Positions 18,891 through 28,004 of a stretch of 64,000 bases of DNA are shown here, in pieces. Under the pieces are notes generated by a model that was not told where the DNA came from, searched no databases, and saw only the letters and a program-made list of their open reading frames with translations. The position numbers and the translations under genes are program-made. Every line of letters starts with the position of its first letter. The stretch's first letter is position 1. Origin of the DNA: Ancylomarina salipaludis (GTDB lineage Bacteria; Bacteroidota; Bacteroidia; Bacteroidales; Marinifilaceae); assembly GCF_004122035.1 (NCBI RefSeq), contig NZ_SAXA01000001.1, positions 482,998-546,997 of the forward strand, given 5' to 3'.

Positions 18891-19121
18891 TAATCAACAC
18901 ATTATTTTCATACAACAAGTTAACCTGAATAAACTCAATCCTATTCTAAATTAGAAATGTTGATAAGTTTTTGAACCGTTGATAAGTAGGCTTGCTAGAA
19001 TTGTTAATAAGTCTTACAATGCAAAACGTTTATTTGAGTTATCAACAGATTGAAGCTAGTAAAATAGGGGTGTTCGAAAGTTATTAACAAATTATCAACA
19101 TTGTTGATATCTTGTTAATAT
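18891..19121. other. Candidate replication origin: cluster of DnaA-box-like 9-mers
   Basis: This gene-free segment carries about nine copies of a TTATCAACA-like 9-mer in both orientations. Forward: 18891-18899 (one change), 19039-19047 (exact), 19081-19089 (TTATTAACA), 19092-19100 (exact). Reverse: 18958-18966 (exact TGTTGATAA), 18977-18985 (CGTTGATAA), 19002-19010 (TGTTAATAA), 19102-19110 and 19113-19121 (one or two changes). The E. coli DnaA consensus is TTATCCACA, which differs at one base. An AT-rich stretch (18794-18830) lies to the left as a possible unwinding element, and terminators face inward from both sides. Origin function is inferred. Confidence 0.55.
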
Positions 19122-19175
19122 CCAGTCTGTAAGTCAATTTTTATTTTGCTTGACTTTTACTAAATTATTGGAGAT

Positions 19176-19205
19176 GAAAAATCCCGCTTCCTGGCGAAAA
19201 CGGGA
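19176..19205 (-). terminator. Terminator of smpB
   Basis: On the minus strand a stem of about nine pairs (19205-19197 with 19190-19182, two G-T pairs) precedes TTTTTC. It lies about 80 bases past the smpB stop codon and bounds the origin candidate on the right. Confidence 0.65.
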
Positions 19206-19284
19206 CTGCAAATATAGACTAATTCGTTTAAAAACCGACTCGCAAGCACCCATTTTTTCAATAAAAACGGGCCATACAGGCTAA

Positions 19285-19731
19285 CTACCTCTTCATCAAC
19301 CGATCAATATCGCGTTTATGATCCTTTTGTTTCAAACTTTCACGCTTATCGTAGTTCTTTTTACCACGACACAAGGCAATTTCAAGCTTTGCAAAGCCTT
19401 TTTGAGTAATAAATAAGCTTACAGGAACGATAGAAAGACCAGATTCTTTCGTTTTTCTTTCCAACTTATCGAGCTCTTTTCGATTAAGCAGGAGTTTACG
19501 TTCACGTTTTTCTTCATGATTATAATAACTGCCAAATCGATATTCGGCAATATGCATTTCTTTCACATACAATTCACTATTCGTGAAATAACAATACGAA
19601 TCAACCAAACTGGCTTTCCCTGCACGAATCGATTTTATTTCTGTTCCAAACAACTGAATGCCGGCCACGAATTTCTCAATGAATTCATATTCAAAACTGG
19701 CACGCTTATTTCTTATATTAATTTTTTGCAT
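19285..19731 (-). CDS. smpB: SsrA-binding protein SmpB
   Basis: Binds tmRNA and delivers it to stalled ribosomes for trans-translation. At 148 aa it has normal length. Family features are clear: the beta-barrel start with [24 protein letters not shown], the later [11 protein letters not shown] segment, and the basic C-terminal tail ([18 protein letters not shown]) that enters the decoding site. The tmRNA gene itself was not found in this window. A -7 promoter box lies about 90 bases upstream. Confidence 0.97.
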   Translation of the reverse strand: MQKINIRNKRASFEYEFIEKFVAGIQLFGTEIKSIRAGKASLVDSYCYFTNSELYVKEMHIAEYRFGSYYNHEEKRERKLLLNRKELDKLERKTKESGLSIVPVSLFITQKGFAKLEIALCRGKKNYDKRESLKQKDHKRDIDRLMKR

Positions 19732-19817
19732 CTTCTATTCTATTTAAACTCCATCCCAATACCAATTGAGGAATGCTCTATCATTTCGATAAACGACAAG
19801 CTGTATTTTGCTTCCGG

Positions 19818-19825
19818 CAAAGTTA
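19818..19825 (-). promoter_or_regulatory. -7 promoter box for smpB
   Basis: Minus-strand TAACTTTG (19825 to 19818) matches TAnnTTTG exactly. No good TTG at the expected -33 position. Confidence 0.4.
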
Positions 19826-19936
19826 GTATTAATTAACGAACAGTTATTGCCTTAAATTCAACGCAAGTTGCCCCTCCTATTCTTATATGGAAAATCAAAA
19901 ATAAACAATGATTTTTATTATTCTGAAAACTTAGAG

Positions 19937-19944
19937 TAATTTTG
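19937..19944 (+). promoter_or_regulatory. -7 promoter box for miaA
   Basis: TAATTTTG matches TAnnTTTG, 27 bases before the miaA ATG. The -33 region is T-rich but not a clear TTG. Confidence 0.45.
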
Positions 19945-19971
19945 TAGCGATCCAACTACAAAGTAAATCTT

Positions 19972-20886
19972 ATGCAATACAATCTATTAGTCGTATTAGG
20001 CGCCACTGCAACCGGCAAAACAACTCTGGCTGTCAACCTGGCAAAGTCCTTAAACGGTGAAATCATTAGTGCTGATTCCAGACAAATCTATCGTGGCATG
20101 GACCTCGGTACGGGTAAGGATATCGAAGAATATACGATTGACGGACAAAAAATCCCTCACCATCTGATTGATATTGCTGATGCCGGATACAAATACAATG
20201 TGTATGAGTTCCAGCGAGACTTTGTAGAAGCTTTTGAAGCCATTCAGAAACGGAATAAGCTCCCTCTTGTTTGCGGAGGCACAGGCATGTACCTCGAAGC
20301 CTGCCTTAAAGGTTATAAATTAATTTCGGTTCCTAAAGATCAGGAATTTCGCGATACACTTCTTGATAAGAGTCTTGATGAACTTGGAGAAATTCTCCGT
20401 TCGTACAAAACAGTTCACAACAATTCTGATCTGGAAACAAAAAAACGTGCCATAAGAGCCATTGAGATTGAGCGCTATTACGCATCGCATCCCGAAATTG
20501 AAATGAAACATCCTGAGCTAAAACCATTGCTTATTGGAATCAAATTTGACAGAGAAGACAGACGCAATCGCATTTCTCTTCGTTTGAAAGAGCGACTCGA
20601 ATCAGGAATGATAGAAGAAGTTGAAGGGCTAATCAAATCAGGAGTTAGTCCTGAAGATCTGATTTACTACGGATTGGAATATAAATTTCTAACCAAATAT
20701 GTGATTGGAGAATTGACTTACGAAGAAATGTTCTCTCAATTGGAAATTGCCATTCATCAGTTTGCCAAACGCCAGATGACCTGGTTTCGAAAAATGGAGC
20801 GCAGCGGATTCGAAATCCATTGGTTGGATGGTTTTATGCCATTGGAGAAAAAAATCGAAAAGGTTAAAGAGCTTTGGAATGCTTAA
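19972..20886 (+). CDS. miaA: tRNA dimethylallyltransferase MiaA
   Basis: Transfers dimethylallyl from DMAPP to A37 of tRNAs reading UNN codons. The 304-aa protein has the P-loop GATATGKTT at residues 9-17 and the DSRQIYRGMDLGTGK segment (about 37-51) carrying the catalytic Asp. It also has the central domain that clamps the anticodon and a QFAKRQMTWFRK segment typical of MiaA near the C-terminus. Length is normal. It is divergent from smpB and convergent with the cysteine hydrolase. Confidence 0.96.
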   Translation: MQYNLLVVLGATATGKTTLAVNLAKSLNGEIISADSRQIYRGMDLGTGKDIEEYTIDGQKIPHHLIDIADAGYKYNVYEFQRDFVEAFEAIQKRNKLPLVCGGTGMYLEACLKGYKLISVPKDQEFRDTLLDKSLDELGEILRSYKTVHNNSDLETKKRAIRAIEIERYYASHPEIEMKHPELKPLLIGIKFDREDRRNRISLRLKERLESGMIEEVEGLIKSGVSPEDLIYYGLEYKFLTKYVIGELTYEEMFSQLEIAIHQFAKRQMTWFRKMERSGFEIHWLDGFMPLEKKIEKVKELWNA

Positions 20887-20909
20887 TATTCCAAAACTCC
20901 CATCAAGCC

Positions 20910-21539
20910 CTACATATAATTTATAATATCAGCATATTTGATACGCTTAACACCTAAGCCATCCCATTTGTCGAAAGGAAGTGGAATATTAGGAAGTTCT
21001 TTTATAGCATCTTCAATAACGAAAACCTGAATATTCTGCCTAGCTAATCCACAAACAGCACAATCCACGCATACATTGGTTGTTACCCCATAAACAAAAA
21101 CTTTTTGGGGTGCCAGTGTCTTCACTAGTTTTTGCGTATTGGGATTCCCCTCAAACACATCAAACACATCTTTCAATACGACAAGATTTCTGTAAGATCT
21201 TAAATCTTCAATTTCTTCGTTAGAATAAATCTTATCCCATTGAATTACCTGAGGTTCCTCTGGTTGAGTTTCATCCATATAGTTAGCACCGGGCGTATCA
21301 GACATGCAATGCGGTGGAAAAGTGTTTATAAAATCAGGTGAATCCGACAATTCTTTTGCATCCGGGAAATGATGATCAGCCGTGTTCACAACCTGAATAT
21401 TATGCTCTTTTGCCAATAAGGTTAAATGCTCCAATACTGGCAAAATCTTCTCGGAACCCGGCACATACAATTTCCCCGCAGCGTTCATAAAATCGAACTG
21501 GGTATCCACATTCCAAAACAAAAGCTCTTTCTTAAACAT
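20910..21539 (-). CDS. Isochorismatase/nicotinamidase-like cysteine hydrolase
   Basis: A 209-aa hydrolase with the family's Asp-Lys-Cys triad in recognisable context: Asp near residue 12-16 in NVDTQFDF, Lys in VLKDVFDVF, and Cys in GVTTNVCVD. A TADHHFPDA and FPPHC arrangement resembles the metal-binding part of nicotinamidases (PncA), which convert nicotinamide to nicotinate. The rest is divergent, so I call it nicotinamidase-like rather than pncA. It is a single gene convergent with miaA. nadE lies far away at 41576. Confidence 0.82.
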   Translation of the reverse strand: MFKKELLFWNVDTQFDFMNAAGKLYVPGSEKILPVLEHLTLLAKEHNIQVVNTADHHFPDAKELSDSPDFINTFPPHCMSDTPGANYMDETQPEEPQVIQWDKIYSNEEIEDLRSYRNLVVLKDVFDVFEGNPNTQKLVKTLAPQKVFVYGVTTNVCVDCAVCGLARQNIQVFVIEDAIKELPNIPLPFDKWDGLGVKRIKYADIINYM

Positions 21540-21661
21540 ATCAATTGATTAATTAGATTCTAACGAAGCTACTAAAAATCGAACAAAACAAACTGATCTA
21601 AAGCCATAATCAATCTTATTTAGACAATTGTTTTATATACTGCATATTGTTTTTTATTTTC

Positions 21662-22750
21662 ATGCAGCAATTTGAAATATTCTATATGACAACTCCAATA
21701 TTAATGACCCGAAGCAAAAACATTTACCATATTACTTTTTGGTTTGTTTCGGTTTTTATCTGGCTATTCACCATGTTTGTGGCGAGTGATTTTAAAAATG
21801 TACTCACATTCAAAACCATTACTGTAACAATAGCCTTCAATCTTTGTTTCGCATTGGCCGTATACACCAACTTAAGATTCTTATTACCTGTCTTTTTCAA
21901 AAAAAAATCCTTTTTCCTATTTTTCACATTTCTCTTTATTTCGGCAGGACTTTCAGCGTTCTTAATACAGTTTTTACTCATTTACCCTCTAAACAGTTTT
22001 GTATTAGAAGAGGACGGTTTCAAATCATTTCTTTTTTCAGAATGGTTTGGCTTTTTTATTTTTTCACTCGTTTATGTCGGGATTACCAGCATATTTTCTT
22101 TGACAAGAGAATGGTTTATTCTGCAAAAAATATCAAGCCAGTTAAAAGATATTGAGAAGGAAAAACTTGAAGCTGAACTTAAAGTGCTAAAAACACAAAT
22201 CAAACCCCATTTTTTATTTAACTCTCTAAACAATATCTACTCTCTAGCTCTTGATAAATCAGATGATACAGCTACTGTCGTCCTGCAACTATCCGATTTA
22301 ATGCGCTACATCCTTTACGATTGTAATGAAAAGCTAGTCGATATTAACAAAGAACTTGACTTTACCCGAAACTACATTAGCCTGCATAAGATTAGATTGG
22401 ATGAAACCACCCCAATTAATTTTATCGTTAATGGTCATTTTGACGGACACAAAATAGCACCACTTCTTTTCGAACCATTCATAGAAAATGCCTTTAAACA
22501 TGGATTATACGGAAAGGAGCTAGATAGTTTCATAAACATCACTTTCAACTTCGATGAAAATGATCAGATGGAACTTGTTATTGAAAACAGCTACGACCCC
22601 AACTGGGATCACTCTAAAAAAAAGAATGGCGGAATTGGAATTCAGAATGTTATCAGGCGTCTTGAACTCATCTATCCTAATAAACATAAATTATCGATTG
22701 ACAAGGATGAAAAAACATTCAAAGTCAGTCTAAACATTGAACTCTCCTGA
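21662..22750 (+). CDS. LytS-type sensor histidine kinase
   Basis: Four hydrophobic segments in the first ~150 residues are followed by a helical linker and a His_kinase (LytS/YehU-type) domain. The phosphoacceptor box is KPHFLFNSLNNIYSLA (His about residue 183), and the GHKL ATP-binding part includes PLLFEPFIENAFKHG and KKNGGIGIQNV. The longest frame starts at a TTG near 21647. ATG codons at 21662, 21686 and 21704 are all possible; the one at 21704 would place the first helix closest to the start, as in most relatives. It forms a pair with the LytTR regulator 84 bases downstream. The signal sensed is unknown. Confidence 0.88.
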   Translation: MQQFEIFYMTTPILMTRSKNIYHITFWFVSVFIWLFTMFVASDFKNVLTFKTITVTIAFNLCFALAVYTNLRFLLPVFFKKKSFFLFFTFLFISAGLSAFLIQFLLIYPLNSFVLEEDGFKSFLFSEWFGFFIFSLVYVGITSIFSLTREWFILQKISSQLKDIEKEKLEAELKVLKTQIKPHFLFNSLNNIYSLALDKSDDTATVVLQLSDLMRYILYDCNEKLVDINKELDFTRNYISLHKIRLDETTPINFIVNGHFDGHKIAPLLFEPFIENAFKHGLYGKELDSFINITFNFDENDQMELVIENSYDPNWDHSKKKNGGIGIQNVIRRLELIYPNKHKLSIDKDEKTFKVSLNIELS

Positions 22751-22834
22751 TTGTTCAAAAAAATGACTAATTTGGTGAGCTATTCCCATCACATCAGACT
22801 AACCACTAAGTCTTAGATAGAAAAAGATATTGAC

Positions 22835-23536
22835 ATGAAACTAAAATGCTTAATAATTGATGATGAACCCTTAGCACAACGCGTGTTAGAAAAATACATT
22901 GCTGAACTTTCAGGATTGGAATTGATTGGCAAGTGCAGTGATGCTCTTGAAGCAATGGATGTTCTAAAAAAAGAAGAAATCGATTTAATCTTTTTAGATA
23001 TCAATATGCCTAGATTGAACGGGATCAATTTTCTTAAAACATACAAAAATCCGCCGCTAACCATCATCACAAGTGCCTATACCGAATATGCAGTAGAAAG
23101 CTACGAACTTAATGTGCTCGACTATCTGAAAAAACCATTTGCTTTTCAACGTTTCCTTCAAGCCATTCAGAAAGCTGAAGAGAGAATAAAACTAACAGAA
23201 CAGCAAGAAGAAGTCAGAGGGGATATGGAATACATTTTTGTAAAGGCCAATAAAAAAACAATAAATGTCAGCTTGGATCGTATTCAATACATCGAAGCCC
23301 TTGGTGATTACGTTAAAATCTATACCGATTCAGAACATATTGTCACCTATCAGTCTTTAAAAGGCATTGAAAAATTGTTGCCAATTCAAAAATTTTATCG
23401 TGTACACAAATCCTATATTGTTGCTTTAGCAAAAATAAAATCAATCGAAGGTAATATGGTTCATATGAGTAATAACAGCTTGCCGATTGGGAATAACTAC
23501 AAACAAGGTTTCCTTCAAAAAATTCACATGAGCTAA
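22835..23536 (+). CDS. LytTR-family response regulator
   Basis: A 233-aa regulator with a receiver domain (about 1-120; acidic pocket DDE at 9-11, phospho-acceptor Asp55 in FLDINMP, Lys in LKKPF) and a C-terminal LytTR DNA-binding domain (about 135-233; IQYIEALGDYVKIYT, FYRVHKSYIV). It is the partner of the preceding LytS-type kinase and is probably co-transcribed with it. Target promoters are not evident nearby; the following lipoprotein gene is a plausible candidate by position only. Confidence 0.93.
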   Translation: MKLKCLIIDDEPLAQRVLEKYIAELSGLELIGKCSDALEAMDVLKKEEIDLIFLDINMPRLNGINFLKTYKNPPLTIITSAYTEYAVESYELNVLDYLKKPFAFQRFLQAIQKAEERIKLTEQQEEVRGDMEYIFVKANKKTINVSLDRIQYIEALGDYVKIYTDSEHIVTYQSLKGIEKLLPIQKFYRVHKSYIVALAKIKSIEGNMVHMSNNSLPIGNNYKQGFLQKIHMS

Positions 23537-23719
23537 ATTGATGTTTTGGAAATCATCCTAACAAAACATAAAAAAAAACGAACGATAAATCTTTAAATCG
23601 ACTTAAGACAGCCAATAGCCATCAAAAAAATATAATTCAAATTCAGTTCGTATTTACAGGCTTTTTGCTAAATTTAGACAGAAAACTTGAAAATATATTG
23701 ATCTATAAAATTGTAACAA

Positions 23720-24553
23720 ATGAAACGACTAACAACATCTCCTTATAGCCTAATAATCTTAGGATTAATATTTGCAGTTAATATCACAGGATGTAAACCT
23801 GTAGACAAAAAAGCCGCTAAAGAAACTCAAACAGAGAAACCTTTGCTTAAAAAAGCGATTGCAAAAGAAGTAGAAGATGTGGTTTATCCTCTTCCAACAA
23901 CTTTTGAATTAACTTCGATGTTGAATAGAATTGGAGCAGATTACATTCTTGGTATTTCAAATTCTACAGAAAATGCAGACAAATATTTCACTGAAAAATC
24001 AAGAGCTTTAAATCTTGGTATTTATAGCGCTGACTTAAGTTACGCAAGTACTTACCACAGAAAACAAGAAACCATGTTGTTTCTAAAAGCATCTAAAAAA
24101 ATAATTGATAATCTGGAAATCACTTCTGCATACAACGAGACTTTAGTTAGCGATGTTGAGAAAAATCTGGATAAGAAAGAAGAGTTGATAAAAATTATTA
24201 CAAACTCGTTTTACGACACTTATGCTTTCTTAAACAAGAATGGCAAAGCCAACTTATCACTATTTGTTGTAAGTGGTAGTTTTATTGAAGGCTTGTATAT
24301 TGCAACTCACATTTCTGACAATACATTTTCAAATCCTGAAATTGTAAAAGTAATTTACGATCAAAAAGATTCATTGGAGCGCTTACTAAAAGTTCTTCAG
24401 CCAGAGGCTCAGGATCCTAATATTGCTTCTTTAATCAATGATTTCAATGGTTTAAAAGCTAGTTACGATAAAATTGAAGGAAGCATGACAAAACCTCAGC
24501 TTGACGAGATTACAGCAAGTATTCTTAAACTAAGAGAAGCTATCGTAAAATAA
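23720..24553 (+). CDS. Lipoprotein of unknown function
   Basis: A 277-aa protein with a lipoprotein signal peptide (hydrophobic segment followed by ITGC, Cys about 25), a short charged linker, then an almost entirely helical mature part (for example DKYFTEKSRALNLGIYSADL and AYNETLVSDVEKNL). I do not recognise the family beyond a conserved helical envelope lipoprotein. It has its own strong terminator and sits just after a two-component system. Confidence 0.6.
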   Translation: MKRLTTSPYSLIILGLIFAVNITGCKPVDKKAAKETQTEKPLLKKAIAKEVEDVVYPLPTTFELTSMLNRIGADYILGISNSTENADKYFTEKSRALNLGIYSADLSYASTYHRKQETMLFLKASKKIIDNLEITSAYNETLVSDVEKNLDKKEELIKIITNSFYDTYAFLNKNGKANLSLFVVSGSFIEGLYIATHISDNTFSNPEIVKVIYDQKDSLERLLKVLQPEAQDPNIASLINDFNGLKASYDKIEGSMTKPQLDEITASILKLREAIVK

Positions 24554-24588
24554 GCGATTTCGATTTAAAATCTTCACAATAAATTCAA

Positions 24589-24619
24589 AACTGCAATTCA
24601 AACGAATTGCAGTTTTTTT
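24589..24619 (+). terminator. Terminator of the 277-aa lipoprotein gene
   Basis: Perfect 11-bp stem (24589-24599 with 24604-24614), AAAC loop and a seven-T run. Confidence 0.9.
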
Positions 24620-24741
24620 ATGCTTTGTTTTTGCATGCCTTTAAAAATTTCTGACAAATAAATTGTATTTTTAAATCTGTGCGGAAATCACAGTTTAAAT
24701 CTTTTTGCTCTAAAATCTAATCTAAAAAAGTAACGCTTAAA

Positions 24742-27700
24742 ATGGGAGAATCTATCTTAAATGCATTGATGCACCTTTTTGCCATAGTAGCCAATGCCAA
24801 AGAAGAAGGTGTTTCCACCAAAGGGAAAGATATCGTTGATAACTTCCTGAAGCGTTATGTGAGTGCACAAGATGAGGAAGAGTATATGAATTTATTCCTA
24901 AACTACTATGAATTTTACCATAGAGAAATGGAATATCAGGCTAGTGTACATGAAAAAACGGTCAATATAATTTCCTTGTCCGAGGCGGCCAATGTTTGTA
25001 TCAAAATTCGATCCGAACTCATTCAGGAAGAACGCCTTATCGTCTTAATCCGTCTACTGGAATTTATCTACGAAGATGGAATTGTAAGTGAAGGCGAATT
25101 TGAGTTTATTAGTATTGTTGCCGAAAATTTCAAGATTAAACGAAATGAATTTCTGAATGCAATTGTCTTTATTATCGGAGAAGATTTTCTGGATGATTAT
25201 GACAAAAGCAAGTTTCTGATTATTAACAATCAGATTACAGAATGGTCGGAGAATCTTTCATGGTTCATGAAAAAAGATCAGAAAACCAATCATGATCAGA
25301 CCAAACATTTATACTGTGAAAATCTCTATGGAAAATTAATTAGTCTATATTTTCCATCTGCCAATCTTATCGTATTCCGATATTTGGGCGAATTAAATCT
25401 CTATCTTGAAGGAAACAAAATTGTAAAAGGTCAAAGCTACAGGTTAAAACATGGTTCAATCATTAAAGGACCCAACATCAATTCGATCTATTATTCCGAT
25501 TTGGCCAGCATCTTCCTAAAAGAAGACAATCAGGAAAATATAGTTTTCACTGTGAAAGATGTCATCTTCCGATTTAGAAACTCGAACAATGGTATTCACA
25601 ATTTCAATATATCCGAGAAAAGTGGACAGCTCATTGGAATCATGGGTGGTAGTGGCGTCGGAAAATCAACACTTTTAAATGTTCTTAATGGCAATCTTCC
25701 ACTAAACAGAGGTGAGATTTTCATTAACGATTTTGAGATACACCGAAACAAATCAGCCATTCAGGGACTTATTGGTTTTGTGCCACAAGACGATCTTTTG
25801 ATCGAAGAATTAACCGTATTACAGAACCTTTATTATAACGCCAAACTGTGTTTCAAAGACTATACTCAACGTCAAATTCTGAAAACCGTTCATAGCCTTC
25901 TACACGATTTGGCACTTTACGAAGCTCGGCATCTGAAGGTAGGTAACCCTCTGAATAAATTCATCAGTGGAGGCCAGCGTAAACGACTGAATATTGGTTT
26001 GGAACTGATGCGTGAACCGACGATTCTTTTAGTTGACGAACCCACTTCGGGATTGTCATCAACTGATTCTGAGATGATCATGAATTTGCTTAAACAGCAG
26101 ACGCTTAAGGGGAAACTGGTTATAGCCAACATCCACCAACCCTCATCCGAGATTTTTAAGATGTTTGATAAACTCTGGATCATGGATAAGGGAGGTTATC
26201 CTATTTACACAGGAAACCCAATTGATTCCATCGTTTATTTTAAAACACAAAATTCTCAGGTTAACGCTTCTGAAAGTGAATGTGTAACTTGTGGGAACGT
26301 CAATCCGGAACAGATTCTTCAAATTGTAGAAACTCGTAAGATTGATGAAAACGGAAAACCTACACGCGAAAGGAGAACAAGTCCAAAACAATGGAACGAG
26401 AAGTACCGACAAAATATTGCAACACCTGTTGAACCAGTCAAATCAGAAAACAGCTTACCCAAAAGTGATTTTAAGATTCCTAATCAGTTTAAACAGTTCT
26501 TAATCTTTTGGATCAGAAACTTTCTTTCTAAACTGACCAATAAGCAATATTTGATCATCAATCTGTTTGAAGCTCCGCTTTTGGCTTTTATTTTAGGTTA
26601 TTTCACCAAATACACCTCTGCTTCAGGTTATGTATTTGGCGACAATAAAAACTACCCTGTTTTTTTGTTTATGGCCGTTGTCGTTTCAATGTTTATTGGT
26701 CTAAGTGTGAGTGCCGAAGAAATCATTCGCGACAAGAAAATCCTGCAGAGAGAAAAATTTCTAAACTTATCCAGAAATGCCTATCTCTTTTCAAAAATTA
26801 CATTCCTTTTTCTTCTCTCAGCCATACAAACCATCAGTTTTGTTCTGTTGGGAAACTACGTCCTCGAGGTTCAGGGTATGACTCTCACTTTTTGGCTTGT
26901 TTTATTTACAACATCCTGTTTTTCAAATATGGTAGGACTGAATATCTCTTCAGGCCTAAATTCTGTTATTACGATATATATTCTTATCCCTCTGATTCTG
27001 GTGCCTCAGTTGCTTTTAGGGGGTGCTATGATTAAATTCGATGATTTACACAGTGGTATCACCAATAAGGTATATGTTCCAATTATTGGGGATTTGATGA
27101 CAACCCGATGGGCTTACGAAGCCATGGCAGTCACTCAGTTTAAGGATAATCAATTTGAAAAACATTTCTTTGATTTTGAAAAAGGCATGAGTGATGCTGC
27201 TTTCAAAAGCTCATTTCTGATCCCCAAAATTGAATCAATTTTAATTGAGTGTGAAAGAAATATCGAATTCGATAAAAATTCAAAGGAAACTAAAAAACAT
27301 TTCCAACTGCTCAGACACGAAATATCTCAATTATCCGAAGAGGCTGGCTTCGACGCATTTTCAAGTTTGCATAAGCTGAACATTGAGGATTTCAATCTGG
27401 ATATACTTGAAAAAACGAAACAATATCTTGATGGTATTAAGCTTCATTTCATAGGACTTAACAGTGAATCGAGTTACAAAAAAGATTTCCAATATTCACA
27501 TCTTGTAGACTCGTTAGGACGAAACGGGGTTTACGATTTCAAACAAAGATTTTACAATCAAGCTTTAGCCGATTTGGTTTTAAACAGAACCGAAGTCAAT
27601 AAAATGATTGAAGTTGATGAAAGTCTCGTTCAAAAGAAAGACCCAATTTTCATGTATCCGGATTCACGATTTGGACGAGCTCATTTTTATGCACCCGTTA

Positions 27701-27867
27701 AAAGAATTGGAAACTTTTATATTGACACCTATTGGTTTAATCTCCTTGTTATTTGGATTGGGACTGTCCTTCTTTTCCTCACTCTTTGGGCTGATTTACT
27801 TAGAAAACTGGTTGACTTTTTCGAAAGTTTCAGGTTGGTACAAAAAGAAAAAAAGATTAAGCCGTAA
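24742..27867 (+). CDS. ABCG-type ABC transporter half-protein with TerB-like N-terminal domain
   Basis: A 1041-aa protein. Residues ~1-150 are a helical acidic region resembling TerB/tellurite-resistance-like domains (LIRLLEFIYEDGIVSEGEFEF). Residues ~185-270 form a beta-rich, possibly FHA-like segment. An ABC ATPase follows, with Walker A GGSGVGKST (about 304-312), signature SGGQRKRLNIG (about 407-417) and Walker B ILLVDEPTSG (about 429-438). The order ATPase then permease is ABCG-like. The permease part has about six hydrophobic segments (first near 600, last near 1000) with a large soluble loop between the fifth and sixth. The substrate is unknown. Similar large proteins are common in Bacteroidota. 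Confidence 0.82.
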   Translation: MGESILNALMHLFAIVANAKEEGVSTKGKDIVDNFLKRYVSAQDEEEYMNLFLNYYEFYHREMEYQASVHEKTVNIISLSEAANVCIKIRSELIQEERLIVLIRLLEFIYEDGIVSEGEFEFISIVAENFKIKRNEFLNAIVFIIGEDFLDDYDKSKFLIINNQITEWSENLSWFMKKDQKTNHDQTKHLYCENLYGKLISLYFPSANLIVFRYLGELNLYLEGNKIVKGQSYRLKHGSIIKGPNINSIYYSDLASIFLKEDNQENIVFTVKDVIFRFRNSNNGIHNFNISEKSGQLIGIMGGSGVGKSTLLNVLNGNLPLNRGEIFINDFEIHRNKSAIQGLIGFVPQDDLLIEELTVLQNLYYNAKLCFKDYTQRQILKTVHSLLHDLALYEARHLKVGNPLNKFISGGQRKRLNIGLELMREPTILLVDEPTSGLSSTDSEMIMNLLKQQTLKGKLVIANIHQPSSEIFKMFDKLWIMDKGGYPIYTGNPIDSIVYFKTQNSQVNASESECVTCGNVNPEQILQIVETRKIDENGKPTRERRTSPKQWNEKYRQNIATPVEPVKSENSLPKSDFKIPNQFKQFLIFWIRNFLSKLTNKQYLIINLFEAPLLAFILGYFTKYTSASGYVFGDNKNYPVFLFMAVVVSMFIGLSVSAEEIIRDKKILQREKFLNLSRNAYLFSKITFLFLLSAIQTISFVLLGNYVLEVQGMTLTFWLVLFTTSCFSNMVGLNISSGLNSVITIYILIPLILVPQLLLGGAMIKFDDLHSGITNKVYVPIIGDLMTTRWAYEAMAVTQFKDNQFEKHFFDFEKGMSDAAFKSSFLIPKIESILIECERNIEFDKNSKETKKHFQLLRHEISQLSEEAGFDAFSSLHKLNIEDFNLDILEKTKQYLDGIKLHFIGLNSESSYKKDFQYSHLVDSLGRNGVYDFKQRFYNQALADLVLNRTEVNKMIEVDESLVQKKDPIFMYPDSRFGRAHFYAPVKRIGNFYIDTYWFNLLVIWIGTVLLFLTLWADLLRKLVDFFESFRLVQKEKKIKP

Positions 27868-27960
27868 AACTAAACCGTATTTTTATCAAAAACGAAAAAG
27901 CATTTACAATTACTGTTCTCAAATAGGAAATCAATGTAGCCTAAAATCCCATACTTTTCT

Positions 27961-27968
27961 TATGTTTG
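27961..27968 (+). promoter_or_regulatory. -7 promoter box for the C1B aminopeptidase gene
   Basis: TATGTTTG matches TAnnTTTG, 36 bases before the ATG. The -33 region is weak. Confidence 0.45.
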
Positions 27969-28004
27969 TGCTCATTAGTAATGACAAACTAAAAAACACA
28001 ACAC

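Noticed and set aside
18711..19205. Transposon remnant or plasmid-type iteron region instead of oriC
   Set aside because: No terminal inverted repeats, transposase or replication-initiator gene; the boxes are in both orientations without fixed spacing, which fits DnaA boxes better than iterons.
24742..27867. Two separate genes (ATPase and permease)
   Set aside because: The frame is continuous, and fused ATPase-permease proteins of this length are typical of the ABCG-like group.
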